This document shows positions 9,563 to 21,676 of a stretch of DNA of 38,075 nt, in pieces. The stretch lies in contig JAKPQQ010000182.1 of NCBI GenBank assembly GCA_029557215.1, forward strand, positions 1 through 38,075, written 5' to 3'. The stretch is from Fibrobacterota bacterium (GTDB taxonomy: Bacteria > Fibrobacterota > Fibrobacteria > UBA5070). Both the position numbers and the translations under genes were made by a program. Position 1 is the first letter of the stretch. The number at the start of each line of letters is the position of its first letter. The notes beneath the pieces were generated by a model. It had not been told where the DNA came from. It ran no database searches and was given only the letters and a program-made list of their open reading frames with translations.

Positions 9563-10561
9563 TCAGACGACCTGGTCCCATTCCTCTTCCGGCACTTCCT
9601 GGAAGAATCGCTCCAGTCCGCCGGGACGGCTCCAGTACAGCTTCCAGTGGCGAAGTTGTTCCAGCTCCCGGCGCGGGAACGATTTCTGTCGGCGCAGCAG
9701 CCGTTCGAACAGGTTCGGATCCCGGAGGATCGGCATCCAGTCGACCACTCCTCCGGGAAGACCCTGGTGGCGGAGGTCGCGGATCTTCCGCTTGAGCGCG
9801 TCGCGGGTGTCTTCCAGGCCCAGCAGGCAGTTCTTCAGGCCGGTCGCGTCCATCGCGTCCGTCTTGGCCTCGTCGCTTCCGTGCGCGTGCAGAAGCCGCA
9901 GCAGGGCGCCCAGGTCGCGTTGCCGCCAGGCTTGCGTCAGATTCTGCATCAGCTCGGTGCGGCGGATCCGCTCGTGGTCGTCGCGGGTCTTGTCGGGATG
10001 CAGCTCCCGGGCCAGGCTGCGGTAGATCCCCTTGGCCGTCGTTTCGGGATCGGGCGTCTTGCGACGCGGATCGCGCTCTGGCGTTCGTCGCGGGGGCGGC
10101 GGATCGAACCGTTTCGCGTCCGCCCAGGAAACGTCGTCGGATTCCGGATCTTCTTCTTCGTCGGACCAGGCGTCGGCCGGGCGATCCAGGCTGGTCCTGG
10201 TCCGGATTCCGAACCGTTCCTCCAGGTCGGTCGCCAGGTGCGCGACCAGCTCCTGCGCGTCCCTCGGGAACGATCCTCGGCGCGGCGCGGCGGCCAAGGC
10301 TCGCTCCACCAGTCGCAACAAATCCTGTCGAGTGGCGACGATTTCGTCCCACAGCGGGCGCGTCGCCGCGTCCAGTCTGGCGAGCATCGGCGGGAGCCGT
10401 TCCTCCAGGAATTCCAGCTCCGATTCCAGTCCCGCGATCTCGTCCAGCGTCAGACCGATCCGGTCCGAGATCTGCGCCGGATCGTCCCGCTTGGCGCGGA
10501 CGAGACCACCCGAGGGCGGACGCGCGGCACCGCCATCCAGCGCGACGGACCTCTCCGTCAC
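9563..10561 (-). CDS. J-domain protein
   Basis: 332 residues from GTG 10561, chosen because this GTG overlaps the upstream stop (GTGA, four bases), like the other junctions in the operon. The N-terminal third is helical and probably coiled (about 30-120), followed by a charged Asp/Glu/Pro-rich linker. A J-domain-like segment comes next: KGIYRSLARELHPDKTRDDH with the HPD tripeptide, then RRTELMQNLTQAWRQRDLG. The C-terminal tail (DTRDALKRKIRDLRHQG onward) is not recognised. J-domains recruit and activate Hsp70, so a link to DnaK is likely, but there is no zinc centre or client-binding domain. Context with ftsH and an FGE-fold protein suggests a specialised role in envelope or protein quality control; this is inference. 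Confidence 0.75.
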   Translation of the reverse strand: MTERSVALDGGAARPPSGGLVRAKRDDPAQISDRIGLTLDEIAGLESELEFLEERLPPMLARLDAATRPLWDEIVATRQDLLRLVERALAAAPRRGSFPRDAQELVAHLATDLEERFGIRTRTSLDRPADAWSDEEEDPESDDVSWADAKRFDPPPPRRTPERDPRRKTPDPETTAKGIYRSLARELHPDKTRDDHERIRRTELMQNLTQAWRQRDLGALLRLLHAHGSDEAKTDAMDATGLKNCLLGLEDTRDALKRKIRDLRHQGLPGGVVDWMPILRDPNLFERLLRRQKSFPRRELEQLRHWKLYWSRPGGLERFFQEVPEEEWDQVV

Positions 10562-11769
10562 GGCGAGGGATTCGCCGAGGACTCCGCCGGCGGGAGGGAC
10601 TGGCAGCACCGGAACCCCACCGCTTCGTAGCGGTTCTGGCGGAAGAAGCTCCGGGTCGTGCGCCCGCATTTGTCTTCGGGGCCGCCGGTGTAGGTCCCGC
10701 CCACCGCGAAATAGGTGCTCCCCGAGGCGGTCGACGACCACTCCCAGGCGTTGCCGGTCAGGTGGTAGGCGCCCCACCAGGAACGGCAACCCGGCTTGCC
10801 GACGCCGCGCGCCAACGCGCCTTCCACGTCCTGGCAGCGGCCCGGCACGTAGCGGGGGCCGTAGGGGTAGGCCCAGTCGTTGAGGCCTCGGCAGGCGCTG
10901 GCCAGCGCCTGGACCGAGCAAAGACGCTTTCCGTCCTTGGCGCACAGCGCGGCGGCCTCTTCCCAGTTCACCGAGGTGCGCGGCAGGAGCGCCGGGTCGT
11001 TGGGGTATTCGTAGGCGTCCACGCAGACCTCGCCGGAATCCGTCGGGACCAGGGCGCGCCGCCTTCCGCAGCGCGAGGAGTTGGGGTCGATCAGGTATTC
11101 CAGCCGTTCCGGGCGCGTGCGGTTGCCTGCCGTGTCGCGTCCCGAGATCCAGAGCACAAGGCGGTCCGTCACGTGGATCATGTCGCGGCAAGCCGCCAGG
11201 TGGAGCGTGTCGGGGCCGCACAGGGGCGTGGCCGAGCCTTCGGTGCTCAACACCGCGACGTTGATGGCGGCGGGATGGATGCCCGCGGCGGGATCGGCGA
11301 AGATGTAGGGAGGGGTCGTGTCGCGCGACGCCCTGCGTGCGCGTTCCAGCGAGTCGCGTCGCAGCGAATCCAGCCGTGCCAGCGAATCGGCGAGGTGGCG
11401 GGCTCGCGCCAGCGAATCGGCCAGTCGGCGCAGGCGGGCGGTGTCGATCTTGCGGTGGGCGCGTCGCAGCGAGTCCAGCCGCGCCAGGCTGTCGAGGCCT
11501 CGCAGGGAGTCGAGCGCGGCCTGTCGGAGCCGGTCCAGGCTGTCGCGCAGCCGAGCCAGCCGCAACGAATCCAAACGAGCCAGCGAATCTTCGCGCCGCA
11601 GCGAATCCAACCGCGCGGTGTCGACGGATCCTTCGCCGCCGGAGCCGGTCGCGGCGCACTGCCGGAACAGAAGCAGGAACAACAGCAGGAGCAGCGCGAC
11701 CAACGCGATCCGTCCCCAAGGAACCTTCCGAGGCTCTTCGCGCTTCGCGTGCTTGGCGGATTCCGTCAT
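10558..11769 (-). CDS. Membrane-anchored FGE/SUMF1-fold protein with LDSLRR repeats
   Basis: 403 residues from ATG 11769, which overlaps the folP stop (ATGA). A basic N-terminus precedes one membrane helix (about 21-38), so the bulk is periplasmic. Residues about 55-155 are degenerate repeats of the type ARLDSLRR/DSLARLDS, likely a long helix or coiled coil. An Ig-like segment (TPPYIFADPAAGIHPAAI... DTAGNRTRPERLEYLID) resembles chitobiase C-terminal folds. The last 150 residues match the formylglycine-generating enzyme/SUMF1 fold: VNWEEAAALCAKDGKRLCS, YPYGPRYVPGRC, GAYHLTGNAWEWSS, VGFRCC. Catalysis is not implied; many such bacterial domains are structural or bind sugars. It sits between folP and the J-domain gene. 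Confidence 0.82.
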   Translation of the reverse strand: MTESAKHAKREEPRKVPWGRIALVALLLLLFLLLFRQCAATGSGGEGSVDTARLDSLRREDSLARLDSLRLARLRDSLDRLRQAALDSLRGLDSLARLDSLRRAHRKIDTARLRRLADSLARARHLADSLARLDSLRRDSLERARRASRDTTPPYIFADPAAGIHPAAINVAVLSTEGSATPLCGPDTLHLAACRDMIHVTDRLVLWISGRDTAGNRTRPERLEYLIDPNSSRCGRRRALVPTDSGEVCVDAYEYPNDPALLPRTSVNWEEAAALCAKDGKRLCSVQALASACRGLNDWAYPYGPRYVPGRCQDVEGALARGVGKPGCRSWWGAYHLTGNAWEWSSTASGSTYFAVGGTYTGGPEDKCGRTTRSFFRQNRYEAVGFRCCQSLPPAESSANPSP

Positions 11770-12619
11770 GCGACGGGTCCGCCAAGGGCGCGGTAGGCGG
11801 CCCATGCTTCCAGGGTCGCGGCGACGTCGTGGACGCGCAGGATGTCGCAGCCCAGCGTGGCCGCCGCGATGGCGCCTCCGAGGGATCCGGCCAGGCGGTC
11901 GGAATCCGTCCGGACGTCGGCAAGCCTGGAAATCCAGGATTTGCGCGAAAGCCCGACGTACCAGGGGTGGTCGGGGAACCGCTGGCGGAATCCGACGGTG
12001 GCGGCCACGAGCTCGTGGTTGTGCGCGGGCAGCTTCCCGAACCCGATTCCGGGATCCAGCGCCAGGGCGTCTGCGCCCAGGCGGGCGGCCTTCCAGCGCG
12101 AGGCCGCGTCGGCCAGGAAATCGCCCACCTCATCCACCACGTTCCCGTATTCGGGCAGGTCCTGCATGGTGCGGGGCGAGCCCCGCATGTGCATGGCGCA
12201 GGCCCCGGCGCCGAACTCGCGGCACAGTTCCAGCATGTCGGGGTTCCGAAGGCCTTCCACGTCGTTGACGCCGTGGGCGCCGGCTTCCAGCGCGGCGTTG
12301 GCCACCAACGGGCGGCGCGTGTCCACCGTGACCGTGGCGCCTTCCTGGACCAGGGCGCGGATGACGGGTTCCGTCCGGCGGATCTCCTCGGCTTCGTCCA
12401 CCGGTTGGGATCCGGGACGGGCGGATTCGCCGCCCACGTCCAGGATGTCGGCGCCTTCGGCGAGGAGCCTCCGACCGTGTTCGAGGGCGCTGTCCAGGGT
12501 GGAATGCCTGCCGCCGTCGAAGAACGAATCCGGCGTGACGTTCACGATCCCCACGACCAGCGGAAACCCGTCCCGAGGCGTCGCGACGCGTCCGCGCAAG
12601 CGCCAGGGACGGAACGCGG

Positions 12620-12623
<4 letters not shown>
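11766..12623 (-). CDS. folP: Dihydropteroate synthase
   Basis: Condenses p-aminobenzoate with 6-hydroxymethyl-dihydropterin pyrophosphate in folate synthesis (cytosol). 285 residues. Motifs in order: [49 protein letters not shown] with [23 protein letters not shown], and [11 protein letters not shown]. One deviation: the usual GGESTRPG reads GGESARPG, replacing a Thr often found in the substrate loop. Its ATG 12623 overlaps the ftsH stop by four bases and its own stop overlaps the next start. ftsH-folP adjacency is common in bacteria, supporting both calls. Confidence 0.97.
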
Positions 12624-14635
<2,012 letters not shown>

Positions 14636-14704
14636 CGGGAACCAAAGTAGCCAATCGGTGCCGGATCGACCGCATCGGTCCTTTCCTACTACACTTGTCC
14701 AGCT

Positions 14705-15475
14705 ATGGAAGACAACAGCTCCTGGATTCAATTGGATGCCGCCGAGATCCGCCGCCTGTTCGGGACGACCACCGTCCACGAAAAGCCACTCGCGTTCCGC
14801 GCCGCCGACGGCACCCATTTCGTGGTCCTGCGCGGCGAACTCGACGAGCAGGGCGAAGAGAATCTCTGGTGGAGCCTTTCCATGCTGGAATCGGGCGAAG
14901 TCGTGGAGCTCGCCCGCAACTACGGGGTGGAAGAGGTCGAAGGCGATCTGGTCGAAGTCTCGTGGGACGGCCTGTTCCCGGCCGAATGGGTCGACCAGTA
15001 CGCGGGCGGCAAGATCGACTGGATCCGCATTTCCGTGACCGAGATCCTGGAGAAGTTCGGCGAAACGGTGGAGTTCGAGCAGCCGCAGGGATGGCGCCAC
15101 CGCGACGGCGAGTTCTACCTGGTGCTGGTGGGCGACTCCGACGAGGAAACCGAAGAAGAGGAATACGCCTGGAGCCTGGTGCGCGAACAGTGCGGCGAAT
15201 ACGTGGAAGTCGCCACCTGCCATCCAGGGAACGACTTCGGCGCCGAGGAACTGGCCGAACACGGTTCCGACGCCGCCGGCGCGACCCGTCCCGATTCGAC
15301 AGGATCCGTCCCGCCGGTTCCGGAGCCGTCCTTGCGCGTGGAAGGCGCCAAGGACCCGGAAGTCTTCCCCGACCTGAGCGAGGAAGACGAAGAAGCCTTG
15401 TTCGACGGATGGTGGGAGCTGCCGCCCTTCGATTGGGGCGACCGGATGGTCAAGGCCTTCGCGACCTTGGCCTGA
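14705..15475 (+). CDS. Acidic protein with tandem duplicated domain (unknown)
   Basis: 256 residues, not recognised. Strongly acidic, no signal peptide or membrane helix, so probably cytosolic. Residues about 6-73 and 105-172 are clearly homologous repeats: [15 protein letters not shown] aligns with [33 protein letters not shown] with [18 protein letters not shown], and [17 protein letters not shown] with [17 protein letters not shown]. Each unit reads as helix, two strands, an acidic loop, helix, strand. A disordered Pro/Ser linker (about 185-225) precedes a short tail, [16 protein letters not shown]. It diverges from ftsH, 69 bases away, and converges on the kinase gene. Function unknown; a protein-binding role is only a guess. 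Confidence 0.75.
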   Translation: MEDNSSWIQLDAAEIRRLFGTTTVHEKPLAFRAADGTHFVVLRGELDEQGEENLWWSLSMLESGEVVELARNYGVEEVEGDLVEVSWDGLFPAEWVDQYAGGKIDWIRISVTEILEKFGETVEFEQPQGWRHRDGEFYLVLVGDSDEETEEEEYAWSLVREQCGEYVEVATCHPGNDFGAEELAEHGSDAAGATRPDSTGSVPPVPEPSLRVEGAKDPEVFPDLSEEDEEALFDGWWELPPFDWGDRMVKAFATLA

Positions 15476-15496
15476 GAGCTTGTTCGCGGGTGCGCC

Positions 15497-16570
<1,074 letters not shown>

Positions 16571-16628
16571 CGCGGACCCCTCTCGGGTGCGAGGCTCGAT
16601 GCGGCCGGGTTCGGTGCGGATCTCTGGG

Positions 16629-18287
16629 TCATGCGGTCGACGCCTTGCTGGTGGATTTTCTCTGGAAGACGCTCTGCGCCCGCGCGACCAGGGGGTCGTC
16701 CTTGTGGATGTATTCCAGCGCCATTTTCACGCGGGTGCGGGCCTCGTCGAGCTTGCCTTGTTCGGCGAGCGCCTTCGCCTCGCCGATGCGTTCGTCGAAC
16801 CACCCGACCATGGACGCGATCCAGGTCGCGACGTCCTCGGCCGCGTGCGGAAGCACCGGCGCCAGTTCCCGGCAGCGCTGCATGCGAAGCTGCGCCATCG
16901 ACAATTTTCGGTCGCGCGCGAGTTCCGACGCCTCGGCCACCAGACGGGTGCAGGAATTCAGGCTTTCGGCCAGGCGCTTGTACACCGCCGGGGGCAGGAT
17001 TCCCAAGGTGCGGGCGACTTCGCCCACCAGCGGGAGCGCGATCTGGACCGTTTCCCAGCGGCCTTGGCGCCAGGTTTCTTCCAGCAGGTGGCTCACCTTC
17101 ACCAGGACTCCGGCGCCGTGTTCGGCGTCCGACGCTTCGAACTCCGATCCCAGCAGGCGAAGCCTCTGGATCTCGCGGGCCACGCTGTCCCAGGCTCCGG
17201 CCAGCAGCGCCAGGAACACCTGTTCCAGCGCAAGCTTGCCCTGGTTGTCCAGGTTGGCGCCGCACTGGCCGCAGATGCTGTGGCGCTGGTGCTGCTTGTG
17301 TCCGCAGGCGTCGCAGGTGCGGAACAGGTCGCGCAGGTCCGATCCGCAGTTGCCGCAAAAAGGATGGTCGTCGGCGTCCAGCACGCCGCATTCCGGGCAG
17401 CGTCCGTCGCGGGCCTTGAGGCGGCGTCCCCCCACCGCGGAAAGCGCGTCGCGCAGTTCTTCCATGCTGCGCCAGCGGTCGGTGGCCGAAGTCGCCAGGG
17501 CTCCGGAAAGGATTTCGCGCAGCGACACGGGAATGGCCGCGTCGTCGGCGGGGCCGGGTTGTCCCAGCAGGCAAGCCCGCAGGAGCATGCCCAGGGAAAA
17601 GACGTCGTCGGCCACCTGCGGGGTGAGCGGTTGCAGGTCGGGCGCGTCGAACTCGCCGCGTCGCAGCGGCAGTTCGGGGATCTCGATGCGCACGAACGAA
17701 TGGATGCGCGGTCGGCCTTGGCTGTCGAGCAGCACCCGCGACGGGGTGAGGTTCCCATGCACCACGCCCTGTTCGTGCGAGTACACGAGGGCGTCGGCGA
17801 TGTCCACGCCCAGGCGCAGCACCTCCTGCAAACCGATCCGGCCTTCCGTTTCCAGGCGGTCGCGCAGACTGCGGCCTTCCACGAACTCCACCACCGCGTA
17901 CGGGCCGTCCTTGTCGGAACCTTCCTCGAACACCGCCGCGATGCCGGGGTGGCGCAATCGGGCGGATGTCCGCAAGGCGCGCAGGAAGGCGGAAAGCCCG
18001 TCGGGGCTGGTCATGACGGCGATGCCCGGGCGGCGGATCAGCACTTGGCGCCCCAGGCGCAGGTCGCGGGCCAGATCCACCGTGGCGCGATCCGATGTCC
18101 ACAGGCGTTCGGCCACGGAATACCGTTCGTCGCCGGTCAGAAGCACCGGGCTCCGGCCGCGACGCCGTTCACCGGTTTCTTCCCGGAACGACGGCCCCAT
18201 CGGGAGACCGCAGAACTTGCAGTACACCCCTTCGGGCGGGACGGTTTTCCCGCAATGCTTGCAGTAGTAGGATTCTTGGCGGATCAC
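16629..18287 (-). CDS. Zinc-ribbon pseudokinase
   Basis: 552 residues; ATG 18287 overlaps the pbpC stop (ATGA). It has an N-terminal zinc ribbon (C9, C12, C23, C26) and a kinase-fold domain (about 55-290), recognisable from PYAVVEFVEGRSLRDRLETE and ADALVYSHEQGVVHGNLTPS. The catalytic residues are replaced: the glycine loop is absent, VAIK reads VLIR (R85), HRD reads HGN (N179, with T181 for Lys and R184 for Asn), and DFG reads SFV (S197). It should not phosphorylate. Two more four-Cys ribbons (C297/300/311/314 and C325/328/339/342) lead into a helical C-terminal domain (about 350-552) of unknown type. Likely an adaptor or allosteric partner, perhaps of the neighbouring active kinase. Confidence 0.9.
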   Translation of the reverse strand: MIRQESYYCKHCGKTVPPEGVYCKFCGLPMGPSFREETGERRRGRSPVLLTGDERYSVAERLWTSDRATVDLARDLRLGRQVLIRRPGIAVMTSPDGLSAFLRALRTSARLRHPGIAAVFEEGSDKDGPYAVVEFVEGRSLRDRLETEGRIGLQEVLRLGVDIADALVYSHEQGVVHGNLTPSRVLLDSQGRPRIHSFVRIEIPELPLRRGEFDAPDLQPLTPQVADDVFSLGMLLRACLLGQPGPADDAAIPVSLREILSGALATSATDRWRSMEELRDALSAVGGRRLKARDGRCPECGVLDADDHPFCGNCGSDLRDLFRTCDACGHKQHQRHSICGQCGANLDNQGKLALEQVFLALLAGAWDSVAREIQRLRLLGSEFEASDAEHGAGVLVKVSHLLEETWRQGRWETVQIALPLVGEVARTLGILPPAVYKRLAESLNSCTRLVAEASELARDRKLSMAQLRMQRCRELAPVLPHAAEDVATWIASMVGWFDERIGEAKALAEQGKLDEARTRVKMALEYIHKDDPLVARAQSVFQRKSTSKASTA

Positions 18288-20788
18288 AGGCTTCCCATTG
18301 TGCCCATTTTTGGCGGCGCTGGCAAAGAAGATCGTGAAATGAGTTTTCCAGAGTGCTCGACCCTGAATTCGGATCGGACCGTTTCACCCAGGTCGTCGGA
18401 GCAGGTCAAGGTGTGCGGACCGACCTCCGGGCGGAACGACCAGGACCGGAAACGATCGTTTCGCCCAAGGTCGCGCTGGTCCAGAAAACACCGGATCACC
18501 GCCTCGGGCAACCGGTGCCGCACCTCGGCCACCATGTTCTGGGGGGTCCCGGTCAGATCGATGGGCAGGGTGAGGCTTGATCCGTTTTCGGGGAGCAGGA
18601 TCTCCATGTTGGCCACCTTGGGCAGGTCCTTGCAGTCCGATCGCGGAGATGGCAACCGGGGAAGCAGACCCGGGTGGACCGATTCCATGTAGCTGGCGGC
18701 GCCCGGTGGCGGGACCAGGAGGGTATCCAGCCGGTGGGAAAAGGTGGGCTCGCACCCGGCGTCCACCTGGAACCCCGCCGAATCCAGATGGAAGACGCGA
18801 TGGTAGGGGTCGGGCGGAGCCGATCGGGCGGCGGCGGGGGCCAGGTCGACCGTGCCGCTCGGGCACAGGGATGAACGCTTCCAGCGGGTGTCGGGGCACA
18901 CCTCGATGCCTACCAGGTCGGTGGGAGCCTGGAACCAGGACCGGTTGTCCAGAGCCAGCAGGGGAAGGGTTCGGAACAGGAGCGGGGCCGCCGCGCTCGA
19001 TCCCCACAAATGGGGGCGTCCGTCGCCCATGGGGTTCCCCGCCCAGACACCCACCACCCAACGCGGGGTGACGCCGATCGCCCAGGCGTCGCGGTGGCCA
19101 AAACTGGTTCCGGTCTTCCAGGCCACCGGGCGGGATCCGGCCCAGGCCTTCCAGGCGGCCTCCTCCTCCGATCGTCCGGGCAGCCGCAACGCTTCCAGAA
19201 CCAGCCAGTTCGCTCCGGGAGACAAGATCCGGCGGAATTGTTCGTCGGGCGACGTGGCCAGGAACGCCTTGTGGGCGGCGCGAAGGCTTCCCGTGGCCCC
19301 GCCGCCCGCGGGTGGCCCCGCGATCCGCGAGGGCTCGCCTTCGCGCGAGCGGCCGATGTCCAGAGGTCGCGAGATCCCGTTGGAGCCCAGCGCCGCGTAG
19401 AGCGCCACCAGTTCGGCCAACGACGCCTCGCCCGCGCCCAGCGCCAGAGCCAGGCCGTAGTCGTCGGCGGGCCGGAACAGATGCCACAAACCGGCATCGC
19501 GCAGGAACGCGTGGAACGGCTCCACCCCCAGCTCCCGCAGCTGCCGCACCCACGGGACGTTCAGGGAGCGGGCCAGCGCCGCGTTGGCCGGAACCAATCC
19601 TTCCCAGACTCCCGAAGCGTTCTGGGGACGGAAATCGCCGTAGCGGGTGGGAACGTCCAGCAGCCATTGTTTGGGCAGGATCCGTCCCTGGTCCAGCAGC
19701 TGTCCGTACAGGAACGGTTTGAGGGTGCTCCCCGTCGATCGCGGCGCGAGCGCCAGATCCACGTGGCTTCCGTCTTCGCCGTCCTGGATCCCGCCGATCC
19801 AGGCGCGCACCACCGGAGCCGATCCGTCCTCGGGGAGTTCGCACACGATCACGCCCAGGCCCTTGATTCCCTGCGAGAGCAAATCCTGTCGGTGCTCGCG
19901 GGCCAGGAGGGACAGCGACCTCTGGAGGTTCAGGTCGATCCCGGTGGCCCACCGTCTTCCCGGGCCTTGCGATTTGAGCAGCTCCAGAAGGTGCGGAGTC
20001 TCGCGCGGAAGCGCCTTGGGAGACCGCGGGAGCGGTTCGGCGTCGGCCAGGGAACGTCCCATGGAATCCATCTCGCCTTGTCGGGCCAGGGTGGACAGGA
20101 TCCAGGCCCTCCGTTCGCGCAAGGCGTCCTTGTCGCCCTGCGGGCGCAGGCGGTGCGGAGCCTTGGGAATCGCCGCGAGGGCGGCGGCTTCGCCCCACGA
20201 CAGTTCGGCGGGGCTCTTGCCGTACCATCGCCAGCTGGCGGCCTCCAGACCCACCACGTTCCCGCCGAACGGGGCGTGGGCGCAGTACAGCGCCAGGATC
20301 TCGTCCTTGGACAGCGCAAGCTCCAGGCGCAGGGCCAGCCAGGTTTCCAGGAGCTTGGCCGTCCAGCCGCGTTCGGTGGCGGCGCCGCGCGCCTTGCGCG
20401 ACAGGCGCGCCAGCTGCATCGTGATGGTGGACGCGCCCTGCCTCCCGGCCGGGCTCGACAGATTGTGCCGCAACGCGCGGACCACCGCGACGGGGTCCAC
20501 GCCCGGATGCCACCGGAACCGCCGGTCTTCGGCGGCCAGGATCGCCTTGCGGAATCGCTCAGGTACCGAATCCCCGCGCGGGAACCTCCATTGTCCGTCG
20601 CCGCCCGCAGACGCGCCCAGCAGATCGCCGTCGCGGTCGAACGCGGCGGTGGAATGCAGCGACGGCACGATCGGCGACGGGAGCGTGTACCGGATCGCGA
20701 GCCACGTCGCGGCAAGGCACAGGACGACCACGAGGACGCGCAGGGAGGCATGGTGGATTCCTGGTGGCCGCCGCATCTGGGAATCCAC
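18284..20788 (-). CDS. pbpC: Penicillin-binding protein 1C
   Basis: Bifunctional peptidoglycan synthase (GT51 transglycosylase plus transpeptidase), anchored by one N-terminal membrane helix. The transglycosylase shows AAEDRRFRWHPGVDP and GASTITMQLAR. The transpeptidase has SxxK (STGSTLKPF), SxN (SLN) and KTGTS. The C-terminus (NMEILLPENGSSLTLPIDLT onward) is the PBP1C-specific domain. GTG 20788 is chosen because AAGGG lies seven bases upstream, giving 834 residues; TTG 20815 and ATG 20776 are alternatives. Many bacteria encode an alpha-2-macroglobulin next to pbpC; here none is present. Instead its stop overlaps the start of a pseudokinase. It is divergent from the STN gene. Confidence 0.95.
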   Translation of the reverse strand: MDSQMRRPPGIHHASLRVLVVVLCLAATWLAIRYTLPSPIVPSLHSTAAFDRDGDLLGASAGGDGQWRFPRGDSVPERFRKAILAAEDRRFRWHPGVDPVAVVRALRHNLSSPAGRQGASTITMQLARLSRKARGAATERGWTAKLLETWLALRLELALSKDEILALYCAHAPFGGNVVGLEAASWRWYGKSPAELSWGEAAALAAIPKAPHRLRPQGDKDALRERRAWILSTLARQGEMDSMGRSLADAEPLPRSPKALPRETPHLLELLKSQGPGRRWATGIDLNLQRSLSLLAREHRQDLLSQGIKGLGVIVCELPEDGSAPVVRAWIGGIQDGEDGSHVDLALAPRSTGSTLKPFLYGQLLDQGRILPKQWLLDVPTRYGDFRPQNASGVWEGLVPANAALARSLNVPWVRQLRELGVEPFHAFLRDAGLWHLFRPADDYGLALALGAGEASLAELVALYAALGSNGISRPLDIGRSREGEPSRIAGPPAGGGATGSLRAAHKAFLATSPDEQFRRILSPGANWLVLEALRLPGRSEEEAAWKAWAGSRPVAWKTGTSFGHRDAWAIGVTPRWVVGVWAGNPMGDGRPHLWGSSAAAPLLFRTLPLLALDNRSWFQAPTDLVGIEVCPDTRWKRSSLCPSGTVDLAPAAARSAPPDPYHRVFHLDSAGFQVDAGCEPTFSHRLDTLLVPPPGAASYMESVHPGLLPRLPSPRSDCKDLPKVANMEILLPENGSSLTLPIDLTGTPQNMVAEVRHRLPEAVIRCFLDQRDLGRNDRFRSWSFRPEVGPHTLTCSDDLGETVRSEFRVEHSGKLISRSSLPAPPKMGTMGSL

Positions 20789-20798
20789 GATAGAACCC

Positions 20799-20828
20799 TT
20801 GGACGGTTCTGACAAATTCCGTTATGTT
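20799..20828 (+). promoter_or_regulatory. Candidate promoter of the STN gene
   Basis: TTGGAC (20799-20804) and TATGTT (20823-20828) with an 18-base spacer, about 45 bases before the ATG at 20873, resemble sigma-70 hexamers. The -35 box lies just upstream of the pbpC start, so the two divergent genes could influence each other. By eye only. Confidence 0.35.
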
Positions 20829-20872
20829 CGCCTGGTCGCGCCGCGGCTGGGATCTACCTTGGATCGGAGCGC

Positions 20873-21673
20873 ATGAGAACGACTCCCTACATGGCGGTGT
20901 GGAATCCGGTTCCAAGCCGGTTTTTGTCAGGATTGTGCCTGGCGTTGTGCTTCGCGGCGGCGGAACTCCGCGCCGCGGTCGGCGACACGGCGGCGAAGAT
21001 CGCCTCCCGGACCGCCCCCGGATCGGCGAGCGGGTTCGAAGGCGTGGTGTTCGCTTCCGAAGGGGAGCGGGTGTCGCTGCGCCTGGACGCGGTGCCGGTC
21101 GAGGTCTTCTGCAGATACCTGGGGACGGTGCACGGGATCAACGCCCTGGCCTCCAAGGGGCTTTCGGGTACCCTGAACGGCAGCGCCGACGGCAAGGACC
21201 TCGGGCGCGTCGGCGAGATCCTTCTGCGTCGCAACGGATTCGATCCGACATGGATCGGCGGGATCCTGGTGGTGCGAGCCGTTGCCTCGTCGGGCACCGA
21301 GGGGACGCCGTTCGCCACGCCACAGCCGGACCTGCCGTTTCCTGTGGACAACGCCACGGCCTATCCGGTACCGGATCCTCCCTTCATCCCGATGGAGCCG
21401 TCTCCTGTCGAAGGGTCGGAGGCCATGCCGGATCCGCCGCAGGAAGGATCCCAGGGCGGCCTCGCCATGGAATCCGATGCTTCGGTTCCCGGCGATCCAT
21501 CCCAAGGGGCGCAGGCGCAGGAATCGGAGCAAGCCACACCTGCGGGGAATCCCATGGACGCGTTTCCTGGGATGGGTCCGGCGGGCGACATGCCATCCGC
21601 GATCCCTCCAGCCCAAGCTCCGCCCCAGCCGGAAAACGTCCCCGGCGCGGTGGTCGGCGCTGCTGCGGAGTGA
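20873..21673 (+). CDS. Secreted STN-domain protein
   Basis: 266 residues with a signal peptide-like N-terminus (hydrophobic 17-31). Residues about 67-136 have the pattern of the short secretin/TonB N-terminal (STN) domain: VSLRLDAVPVEVFCRYLGTV, GLSGTLNGSADGKD, VGEILLRRNGFDPTWIGG, ILVVRA. No secretin pore or TonB-receptor barrel follows. The rest (140-266) is low-complexity, rich in Pro, Glu, Gly and Ser. STN domains in secretins and receptors mediate periplasmic contacts, so a soluble adaptor of a secretion or pilus machine is possible, but no partner gene lies nearby. It converges on cysA with only three bases between the stops. Confidence 0.65.
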   Translation: MRTTPYMAVWNPVPSRFLSGLCLALCFAAAELRAAVGDTAAKIASRTAPGSASGFEGVVFASEGERVSLRLDAVPVEVFCRYLGTVHGINALASKGLSGTLNGSADGKDLGRVGEILLRRNGFDPTWIGGILVVRAVASSGTEGTPFATPQPDLPFPVDNATAYPVPDPPFIPMEPSPVEGSEAMPDPPQEGSQGGLAMESDASVPGDPSQGAQAQESEQATPAGNPMDAFPGMGPAGDMPSAIPPAQAPPQPENVPGAVVGAAAE

Positions 21674-21676
21674 CCG

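Noticed and set aside
9563-12133. Very long open frame that would extend the J-domain gene upstream through the FGE-fold gene and most of folP.
   Set aside because: Its upper part is Arg/Pro/Gly-rich non-protein-like sequence in another frame of recognisable genes; only the part after GTG 10561 has family motifs.
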